From Smittium culicis (lineage: Eukaryota > Kickxellomycota > Harpellomycetes > Harpellales > Legeriomycetaceae): a stretch of DNA of 32,706 bases. Numbering within the stretch: position 1 is the stretch's first letter; every line of letters begins with the position of its first letter. Both the position numbers and the translations under genes were made by a program. This document shows, piece after piece, positions 20,832 to 30,779 of the stretch. The DNA is taken from the NCBI GenBank assembly GCA_001970855.1, contig LSSN01001320.1, positions 1 through 32,706 of the forward strand. Reading direction: 5' to 3'. The notes beneath the pieces are model-generated. The model did not search any database. It was not told where the DNA came from and worked only from the letters and a program-made list of their open reading frames with translations.

Positions 20832-23368
20832 ATGCGCTTTACTTATTGCTTGATTCTAAGCTCTCTTGCTTTTAGCATTAAAGCCGAATCTCTCTCAAAG
20901 AAAAGCTATGTTGAACATAAAACTTACTCTCAAAATTTAAAAAAGCTAAAGCCATCAAAAGATGGAATTTCAAAAAATAATATGGCCCAAGAACAAATTC
21001 TAAACAAAATTCATCAAAATAAGAATCCTTCAAAACATCCACTACCAGATATTAACGAATCCGAAATCAACCGCTACCCTAATCCTATCGAAAACTCCTA
21101 TATTCAATCAATCAAAATTAACACCTTAACTTACTCAGAACAGTGCGATAAAAATGATAATAACATAGACAATAAAAATACTCTTCAAACTCCTGTCGAT
21201 AATCCTTTAGAGGTAAACCAATTACCCGATTTAAACGAAAAAAAACCTAATTTAAAGCGAAAAGACTCGCAAAAATCAAATACCAGTAAGGCAGAGCATC
21301 GAATTATTGAAGACTATAACGCAATGGTCTATTATATTTGGATAATCCTCGAAAACATATTCAACATCTTATCGCACTTTTTATTCTCAATATGCTCGTT
21401 TGTATATAATAGTGCTAAAAAGCTAGAGCTGACATTTATACAGGGATTTATTCTAGGACAGATCAGTGTCTTGTCCATACTTTTTTATTTTATGAAAATC
21501 CTGTTTTTTGAAAACCATAACCAAACTGAAGAAAGAAGAAATAGCATATTTGACGGTTCTGCATACTCTAACTTGGGAATAAACTCGTATTTTGGAGGCT
21601 CTGGGCTTTCTAAATTTACTTTTACAAGAAAAGTATCCAAAGAAAAAAATAAGGTATTTTTTTTTATTCGAATTCATTAAATAATCAATTTCATACTTTT
21701 TCATTACCACACTCCTTTTTTTTATTATTCAATCAAATTAACCATAAATTAAAACCTTATTTGTTAAATATATATAATTGTGATATTACAGTCTATCAAA
21801 GACGAAGAAATATCAAAGTTAGGCGAAGAGATTCTAGCTAAAACTAACTACAGTTTGACCGAAACTCAGTTTGAAACAACTTCGTGGCTGACAGTTTTCA
21901 TTGCTCAGTTCTACACAAAAGTCAGAATGGAACTAGAAAAAAATGATACATTACTAAACTCTATTAGCGATGCCCTAAACAGCGAACTCAAACCATCCAT
22001 CATCGATAATATTATAATTACTCAATTCTCTCTTGGCACTGATTTTCCAAGAATTTTATCAGCTAGAATGTCCCCATCTTCTAACTCATTTGGAATGGTA
22101 CCTATACGTTTAAAATTACTCCAAACTTATAAAACATTTTAATATATCACTATTTTAGTAATTAAAACATATAATTAATTTTATTTTGAATCAAATTTTT
22201 TACTTTTTACATTTTTTTTTAAAGATGGCAGAACTCCAACTTGAATTTATAGACGGACTATCTCTTGGGTTTGACACGCGGGTTGTAGCTAAATTTTTAC
22301 AAGAAACAATAGCATCCCTTCCTGTTTCTATGGTCCTTTCTATAACAAAGTTTATTGGCACTGTAAGGATATTCGTTTTTTACATATCAATATTTTCTTT
22401 TTTTCCCTTATTAGAGCCTATAACTCAGTAATAATTCTAATTTTTTTTCAAAAAAAATTTCTTAGGTAACTATAGATATAGATTTTTCTAATAAATCAGA
22501 TATAATTTTGTCAATTAACCCAGATTACATTCTGGAAATTGACATTCAGACACTTATTGGCAGCCATGCAAAACTCCAAAATTTGCCGATGCTAACTTCT
22601 TTAATTACTAGAAAGCTTAGATCGGCTTTTGAAAATGAACTAATAAAACCTAATTCTAAGCGAATTCCTTTGAAAGGGATTTTTAGCCAAGAGCCCATTA
22701 AAGATGATTCTTTACCAAATATAACGAAAGAAGCGCCACCAAATAAACCTGCAGATCCTGTTGATACGAATAAAAAAAGTCTATATGAAAATAAGGCTAG
22801 CTTTCATGTTAACAGCGACCAAAAATCTAACTCGTCATATAACCCGTCGAATTATAGCACTACTGACTCAAACGATAATTTGAGGCACCGGTTTCCTAGC
22901 GGTAGAATGAATTCGTCTACAATTCAAAAGATCCTGAATATAAATACTAACGACTTGGATCCAGGGTACAGCCAATCAAATATAAGTCCAACTAACGGAA
23001 ATTTCGGACAATTTGAAATTCCCGATTGGTATAATACGCAAGTTCCGCCAAGAAATTCCATAAATATGGAAAACAACCTTAATGGCGGCAGTTTCAGTGG
23101 CGGCAACAGCAGCACCAGCAGAAATATCAGAAAAATAGATAATTCAGAAATATTCAATAGCGCAAACACCAACAGCAAATATTTTTCAATGCTCAACCAG
23201 CTGCGTCGCCAGCAATCTAAAAATTCGTACTTCTCTGAACCCCAATTTACTAATTCTGGGCTAAAGTCACTCAACAAAAATCACGACAATGTAATTTACG
23301 CATCTACACCGTCGAAATCAAGCAAAAAATACCAGCCTGATTCAAATCAGAATACTTATTTCGAATAG
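20832..23368 (+). CDS. MMM1: Mmm1-like ERMES subunit with SMP domain
   Basis: Four exons: 20832-21653, 21792-22097, 22225-22362 and 22466-23368, giving 722 residues. Mmm1 is the ER-anchored ERMES subunit that joins ER to mitochondria and moves lipid through its SMP domain. The transmembrane segment GFILGQISVLSILFYFMKIL (205-224) is a hallmark of the family. The SMP domain (about 300-485) shows SWLTVFIAQFYTKVRMEL, LELEF-like LQLEFIDGLSLGFDTR, SLPVSMVLSITKFIGT and GSHAKLQNLPMLTSLI. Oddities: typical fungal Mmm1 is about 430 residues with a short lumenal end. Here residues 1-18 look like a signal peptide, followed by about 145 polar residues, an extra hydrophobic stretch (165-192) and then the usual membrane anchor. 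After the SMP domain comes a 237-residue Asn/Ser-rich tail, probably disordered. Identity is firm; the topology of the N-terminal part is uncertain. Confidence 0.93.
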
Positions 23369-23880
23369 AAAATCGACATGCCTTTTTATTCTTTTTTTTT
23401 TTTTACTTTTTATTACTATGAATTTGACTTTTAGATAATATTTCATTGTTTCATTTTTTTTTTTTAAGGAGTATTAGATATATATTTAACAAATAAACCA
23501 GACTTTTTCTTTTGTTTAAATTTATTTAATTGTTGCTTTTGTAATTAAATTTTAAGAATTAACCTCACGCTTATATATATGATAGCTAATAGAAACAATA
23601 AAATCGTGAAGTCTAGTAATCGTATTTTCCTTATTTTTGACATTGACGTTTTTGTTCTGTGATGTTTCCTATACAAAGAAATTTTTTTTTTTTAGAAATT
23701 AAATATACTAAGGAAAAAGTTGCTAAGCTGAGGAGTGCTAAAGTTTAATAAATAAATAAATAAATTAGTATAATAAATTCCCATGAATAAGCGATTTTAT
23801 ACATTAAAGTTATTGGTGAAAAATAAACATGTAGAATTATTATGTAGCCTATAATTTTATCGTTAAAAAAATATATTTAT
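23369..23880. other. Intergenic region between Mmm1 and the HECT ligase
   Basis: AT-rich spacer with poly-T runs (about 23392-23404 and 23456-23466) and an AAAT-type simple repeat near 23746-23765. It contains the Mmm1 3' end and the HECT promoter. No ORF is seen. Confidence 0.5.
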
Positions 23881-26800
23881 ATGGTTGGCAGGTATAATTT
23901 ATGCGAAACCGCTTATTCAAATTTCGAGTTTTTGGTAGGAATGGATTACAAAGCCTATATTTTTACATAAATGAACAAACTCGAGGATTTCACGTCTCTA
24001 ATATCGTGAACATTTTTAAAAAAAAACTATTTAATCACTATTATCATTCCTTCTTTGCACAGTATTCTAAATTAAAATTGCCAAAAAGTATTTCTAGTCA
24101 TTCCCGTGTCATATAATACCAAATAAAGAATTGTAATTTTCTTACGTTAGGCCTGTGCTAATTCATTATTATTATTCAAACGTACTGCTTTGTATCATGG
24201 AAATCGATTCGAAACTATGCTACTCGCTCGATTCGAACTATAAATGTAAGAATTTTTCTAATCTCTTTCCATTAATCATATTTATTTTATATAAAAAAAC
24301 CCCCCGATATTTTTTACACACTAAAAAAGTTTTATCCATAACTCCTAATTAAATAATAAATTATTAGATGCAAAATGCGGTAAAATGCTATATCTTTCTC
24401 TTAAAAAAGATATAGAAGCTAATAAAGGACCGAGCAAACTATCATTAAACTTCTTATCCAAGATTTTCTCGAGTATAGATATTCTTAATCAAGTTTTTTC
24501 AATGGTATTATTTTTAATATATTTGTTCTTTTCCTATTCTTTCCGAGTTTTCATTTTCTGAAACTAGATTTTAATATTCTTTCTTGTATATTTATGTTTA
24601 TTTGCTACCAGAAACATGAGATTAATAAGGACGATGTTCTAATCGATAAGGTTTTTATTGGATGGGTCTATTGTTCAATTTATGGAGAAGTAAGTGTTGA
24701 ATTTTTTTTTAACGCACTCATATATAGCTTTCTATATATTTCAACTATATGTTTAATTATTTTTTAATAGGGGTTTTCGGAAGCTTCATCGACTGTAAAC
24801 ACTGCAATCTTAAAGCTTATTTCTAGCTTCTCCTGCCCAAAGTTTAAAAGTCGTAATTCAAAACTAGTTAAATGTATTTTGATTATCCTGATGGTACGGA
24901 TACCTTTTTTTTTATAAAATTTTATTTTTCCTTATTTAGCTTTGACCTTACTTTTTTATAAAAAATCATTTAGAACCCTGCCATTTCTACCTTGACAAAC
25001 TCAAAAGGTGAAGAAGTGTTCGTTGAGATCTGTAAGCTCATTACCTCCTTACCTAGCAGCGACCAAAAAATGCTCTTACGACACATGACCAGTATTCCAA
25101 ACTCAAAATGGATCGAGCCAATAGATAGTAATGTAGACATTATAAAAGTTGAAGGTTAGTCAAGGCGATTTAATAATAAAAAAAACCAACTTTAAATTTA
25201 TTTTTGTACATTCTATAGCTCGAAGTTTTTTTTTTCTACTATCTTTAATATTTATTTTTTTTATTTATATTTAACATTATTTTCTTTTATATCCTATATT
25301 TCAGATATCTCCTCTACCATTGATATAAATTTTGATATGGATTTACCATTAAAATCTGAAGATCTTACTCCTACAAACTCAAAATGCTCATTTATTGAAA
25401 TTAAAAACGTACAGGAGTTAAAAATCAGTGACGATTCAACTAATTCTTCAAAAATTACATCAACGACTTCGGAAGCTTCAGATAAAACTGATAATTCTCA
25501 AAGCATTTATTCAAGTAGCTGCAATACTTATTCAAACAGCTTATACAAATATGATTATGAGGACGAAGATGAAGATGATGATGACGACGACGATGAAGAC
25601 GACGATGATGATGACGATGACAGTTTTTCATATTTTTCCAGTGAAAGTGATATGGACTCGCTCCCCCTAAAGAACACATACGCTGATGATATTAATAACT
25701 ACTCAGAGATATCAAACACTTTAACAACAAGCTATGAATCTTCAGTTCAAAAATTAAGCAACTTAGTTTCTAACATTAAAGAAAGCAATAAGAAATCTAC
25801 TAATATAAACAATGATATCTTGAACTTCAAATCCGATTTTAAATATATTAACAGCTTAAGAGTTAAAAATCTTGACAAATCTGCTCAGTTTATGTATTTT
25901 TTATATACTTTCCAAAACTTTATTTCTAATTACTCTAAAAAAATTAGCGACCTGCTCTATTCCAAAGCAAAAAAACCCACAAAGCAGGAAATAAGCGCAG
26001 CTATAAAAAACTCCAATATGGCACACATCATCCAAGCCTTTAACCTACTATGTATTTTCCCGAGTTTTTTTTTTTTTTTTTTGCATTTATTAATATTTTT
26101 AAATTTATTTTGAGTATATTTCCTTGTATATTTAATCCTAATCCCTTTTTTAACTAAATCAATCCACAGATCGATACAACTTAAAGCGTGATTTCGTTCC
26201 AATATCTGCGTTTTATAACCAACAAATAAACGAATATCTTGACATAAAGGAAGACTTTCACCAATACAAAATAATGGATGGGTAATAAATTCTGTTTTTT
26301 TCATTTTAATCTAAAATAAAATAAAATTATTATTGCTCATATTTTACAGACAACTAAAAAGTAACTTTAAATTTGATCCTCATTTATAGATTTTCGATAT
26401 GTAATTACTCTTATTTGCTAACTCCTCTAACGAAAAGTGAAATTGTAAAAATGGAAAACTCCATGACTATGCGCACTGAATTACAGGTATTTTTTTTGAT
26501 TCACATTCTTTTATTATCTACATTATGAAAAATTTTTATTCTTAGTTTTGAATACCAAATTAAATATCTAATTTTTCTTATGGGTCATCAAAGGATTCAT
26601 TCTTTCACGCTATGTTCTCTGGTGTAACTTGTCCATATCTTGTTTTGGAAGTGAGGAGAGATTGGCTTGTAAGGGATACGATTTGCCAACTACAACTTAA
26701 ATCTCCAGCTGATTTAAGAAAACAACTTAAAGTACGATTTGTTGGTGAAGATGGCATTGATGAAGGTGGTGTCCAGAAAGAGTTTTTCCAACTTCTAGTC

Positions 26801-28070
26801 CGAGAAATATTTGACGAAAAATATGGTAATTTATAATTTATTACAAAGTTTTTTTTTTTTTTTTTGAAATTTCTACATTTATTTATTCTTTTGAATGTTG
26901 ATTGAAAATTACTAATATTTGTGCTTCTTTATTATACTTTTATAGGAATGTTTTATAATAATACAGATTCAAACATGTGCTGGTTTTCTCCTGAACCTGA
27001 AAGTGATGCTCTTTATATGCAGGAAATGAGACTTGTAGGTATGGTCCTAGGACTTGCTGTTTATAATTCAGTCATTCTGAATATACACTTTCCTCATGCA
27101 CTATACAAGAAATTACTTGGGGTTCCAGTGTATTTAAACGACTTACTACAACTTGACCCTGTAAGTACTATAGTTTTAGCTCTATCATTTCTTTCTCTTT
27201 ATTAACTTTTTGTAAACTTATACTATTATTAGTCGCTATACAGCAGTCTCATTAAAATTTTGCACACTTTCTCGCCTGAAGAAATTGAAAGCTGTGATCA
27301 GACATTTGAAGTATCATACAAGCAAAATGGTCAACACCAAACCTATCAGCTAATACCTAACGGATCCACATATAAACTATCTTTTGATAATAAAATCGGT
27401 AGGCTATATTTTACTTTTTTTTTTTTTACTCTGTAAACCTGCAACTTTAAAATTATATATTATTTCCAATTTTTTAGAATTCGTCAATAGCTATGTTGAT
27501 TTTATCTTTAATTCTTCTTGTGAGTCTCAATTTGAGGTGTTCCGAGACGGATTTTTAGATATTGTTGGTAGCTCATTCGCTATGAATTTATCGCCGCTAG
27601 AGCTTGAGCTAATAATATGCGGTAGTTCCGATCTCGATTTCGATACACTTGATAAATACGCAGTATACGACGGTGGATATAAGCGTGATACCCCTGTAGT
27701 TGAGTAAGATAATATTTATTATCCACAAAAATCAATATTATTTATTTTTTCAAATCACTAGATATTTAAACTATCTCTCTTTTTTATAATTAAATATAAA
27801 AATAGGTATTTCTGGAATATTGTGAAAAATTTCCCGATTCAACTTAAAAAACAGCTATTGTTTTTTACTACTGGAAGTGATAGAGTTCCTATTGGTGGAC
27901 TTTCAAAAATGAAATTCGTTATTGTTAAAAATGGAACTGATTCATTGCGACTTCCAACATCTCATACATGCTTTAATGCATTGCTTTTGCCGGAGTATGA
28001 ATCTGAATCGAAATTAAAAGAAAGATTAATAACTGCTATTAATAACTCTGAAGGTTTTGGGATGATGTAA
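23881..28070 (+). CDS. HECT E3 ubiquitin ligase, UBE3A-like
   Basis: Fourteen exons: 23881-23891 (tentative), 24151-24245, 24368-24504, 24612-24689, 24771-24893, 24974-25154, 25305-26051, 26170-26281, 26390-26486, 26594-26825, 26946-27160, 27233-27398, 27478-27703 and 27806-28070. The sum is 894 residues in frame, near UBE3A in length. The HECT domain (about 545-894) shows [56 protein letters not shown] and the catalytic Cys862 in SHTCFN, 32 residues from the end as in UBE3A. It passes ubiquitin from E2 to substrate through that Cys. The middle part (about 80-500) matches the UBE3A helical region, including [16 protein letters not shown]. The N-terminal [12 protein letters not shown]...LCYS faintly resembles the AZUL zinc finger but lacks its full Cys set. 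An Asp/Glu run fills residues 294-314. Exon 1 is the weak point of the model. Confidence 0.93.
25559..25621 (+). repeat. GAN codon tract encoding an Asp/Glu run
   Basis: Twenty-one consecutive GAN codons (17 Asp, 4 Glu) in exon 7 of the HECT gene, using a mixture of GAT and GAC. The mixed codons argue that the acidic run is kept at the protein level and is not a fresh pure microsatellite. UBE3A has a shorter acidic patch at a similar place ahead of the HECT domain. Confidence 0.8.
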
Positions 28071-28547
28071 AACGATTTTTTTTATTAAAAATCCATTTGT
28101 AAAAATTTAATTTGAAAGCCAGCATATTTTTGTTAAATTGCAATCTTTTTTATCTTGGAGCTTATAAAGTGTTAAGACTTGATCAAACATCCTTGTTCTG
28201 TTTAGCATTGACTCCACCCTTCCCCTCTTTTTTTTGTATTATTTTTACTATTATTAGCTAACCTGGCCATACGAATTCTAATAATTTTTTATCACAACTT
28301 TATAATTAAATTATACTAAATAAACTTGAGTAAAAGAATATTTTTTAATATAAAATCATATATATCTGATGTGTCAAGAAATTTATAAGTATAATTAAAT
28401 GTGTGTCACAGTATGAAACAATTTCATTTCTGTCGAAGGGTGAAAAAATCGCCTAGTTGAAATCTTCAAATTAGAATTATTAGAAAATAATAAATATAAA
28501 TAAAGAATACAATATTAATTTTCAAAAAAATAAAAAAAGGAAAAAAA
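28071..28547. other. 3' flank of the HECT gene
   Basis: AT-rich sequence between the HECT stop and the LINE insertion. It includes A-rich stretches just left of the LINE (about 28523-28548). No ORF is seen. Confidence 0.5.
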
Positions 28548-29990
28548 GAATCAAAGGTGCGGATGATGCAGTTGTTTTGACCGACTCTGCTGAAAACCTG
28601 CAAACCTCATTGGACGCCATCACTGAGTGGTTGGACACCTGGTAGATAGCTGTGAATGCCTCCAAGCGTGCGATCATGGCTTTCAACTGCGACGATCCGA
28701 CTGAACTGACGCTGCAGCGGCAGACCATCCGCACCGCGGACCAGTACACATACTTGGTGTATATAATGAATCCCAAATGGAGTTTTGCTGGTACAATTAA
28801 AAACAACAAAATGAATTCCATGCATGCTGTATATTATTTTTTAAACCACTCCGACGTGTTGGCCGAACTCAAAATTCGGCTCATAAAATTTGGTCCTGCT
28901 ACCTATTGGGTGCAACGGTGGCGAGACTTTCAGAATGAGCGAAAACCGATTCCGCCTCATTCAAACTGTATTCGACCTTGCAACCCGCATCGTTGCCAAG
29001 GTCAGAAATAACGCCGCCATGGAGCGGATCAGCGAGAAACTGGGAATCAGCTCCGTGTTCCTGGGCACCAGCACTGCCAGTGAGCGTGAATATATCAAGT
29101 GACTGGCGTCCAAAACGTGGATCGCCGACCTGATCAAGCAGCTGATCAAGGCACAGAAATCCACCTGGGTGACTGGATGCTCCAAGCGGATCAAGAAATA
29201 CTGTACCAAAAACACCGCTGGCCAGAGTGTGATCTCATTGGTCAGCCTGAAGGCGAAAAATAACAAATAAAAAATACTACACTAGTCAATAAACCGAAAC
29301 GTCAAAAATAAAGGCAATTGGACTGGCCTCACCGCACTTCATCCCAAACTGAGGCTGGGCCTCCAGGACGTCGGGAGAATGCGAATGGGCAGCTACTGGA
29401 CTGCCCAGCGCATGACCAACGCCAAAATCATCGACCGAAAATACAAAACTTTTTGTCCCTTCAACAGTCTCCAGTCTCCTAGGAATGCGGATCACTTGCT
29501 ATTAGGCTACACCCTGTGGATCAGAGTTAGAACCAAAACTATAGGCCGGTTCATATCAGATTCGATCCGCTTTGGCTGCAATTTATTGCTTTTGAATTTC
29601 AATAAAGCCCGGTTGGGGCAAGTCGGGAAACTTCTTAGGGGGAGTCTAGACAATCTTTTTTCCAGCTTCATGCTGAGACTGACGGTTCAAATTTTGAGCT
29701 GGAAACAGTGAAAATTCTGGACGGCATCCGTATTTCCAGATCACTTATATTTCAGGATATAAGTGATTTAACGGTCCTCTTGAACAATATCCAGTTGATA
29801 CGTAGCCGCTAGAGCGGCGGAGCGGAGTTGGGTGGAGTTTTTTTGTAAATCTTTTATAGCTTTTTTATAATTTTTTTTATAATTTTTTTGTACGTTTTTA
29901 ATTTGTTTTTGATACTTTTTATTATTGTATAAATAAATTTCTTGTGAAAAAAAAAATAAAAATAAAAACAAAAACAAAATGATTCAAAGG
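28548..29990. repeat. Candidate target-site duplication flanking the LINE
   Basis: GAATCAAAGG at 28548-28557 and GATTCAAAGG at 29981-29990 flank the LINE body and its A-rich tail, matching at 9 of 10 positions. Position and length fit a target-primed reverse transcription insertion. One mismatch and short length leave room for chance. Confidence 0.5.
28558..29980 (+). mobile_element. 5'-truncated LINE with broken RT C-terminus
   Basis: Starts inside the reverse transcriptase at the catalytic ADD motif (ADDAVVLTDSAENLQTSL), so everything upstream is missing. Downstream it matches the minus-strand LINE at the right end: TADQYTYLV, MNPKWSFAGTIKNNK and SDVLAELKI. It has an in-frame TAG after DTW (28645), a frameshift near 28885 and a TGA at 29101. 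The C-terminal part includes a degenerate zinc-knuckle-like segment (FCPFNS...DHLLLGY, near 29452-29508) and a final ELETVKILDGIRISRS block ending at TAG near 29811. The 3' end is T-rich, then A-rich (29947-29980). GC is far above the surrounding DNA, which suggests the copy is younger than its neighbours or of different origin. Not functional as read. Confidence 0.85.
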
Positions 29991-30779
29991 ATATAAACTT
30001 TTCAAGAAAAGAGGCTACGATATTTATAGGTTTTCTCTTAATTCTTAAAAGCTTGAATAATCTACACATTAATATTAATGTTTCCCTACATTTTTGTCTT
30101 AAATATTCGAATTAAATTATTTAAAAGCGAAGGTTAAACATTTCAAAATACTAGTTAATTTCTAGTATATTAATTAATGTAATAATTTCTAACAAATTAC
30201 CTGATTTAAGTCTACAGGCGCTAAATAATTGATAAGCACTTTATAAAATTCAATGATTTCATCATTATACTTTCAGAGGCCCTTAAAAAATTTAAATCTT
30301 TATATTTCAAAGATCATTCGCAATAATTTTTATTATCAGCAAGACATTTTATTTGATAAAATAATAACACTCTAAAATTTTCAAATAATTTGAGTATATG
30401 TTTGATTAAAAAATTGTATGTGAAATATAAAATCTAAAAAGCATATATTACTTGTAATATTTATATTTAAAAAAATGAAATGAACTACTTAAATGAATTT
30501 TTAAATATAAAATATTATTCGATTACTATCTTAGTTTTATTACCTACCATAATTATAAATTTGGAAAAATAATTTGGATTCAAAGCATTCTAACTATTTC
30601 ATTAAAAAAATTAAAATTAATATCATATATTTAGAGAATTTTATTTTTATTATAATGGTATAAAAAGAATTAAAATAATTAAAAAGCTAAAAAATTATTA
30701 AAAAAATAAAGGCAAAACTGATTCTTATTTATTTTGAGCGACTATATACACATTTTTTATAGTTTCAATGGATCTAGCT
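29991..30779. other. AT-rich stretch between LINE copies
   Basis: Very AT-rich sequence, lower in GC than almost any other part of the window. Only Lys/Asn/Ile/Phe chance frames are present. No gene or repeat can be supported. Confidence 0.5.

Noticed and set aside
23901..24116. A 71-codon ORF ahead of the HECT exons
   Set aside because: It has no similarity to UBE3A-type N-termini and fits inside the proposed first intron. The short exon 23881-23891 gives a consistent phase instead, though this is tentative.
25428..25679. Met/Thr-rich and His/Arg-rich ORFs on both strands over the acidic tract
   Set aside because: They are other-frame readings of the GAN repeat inside HECT exon 7.
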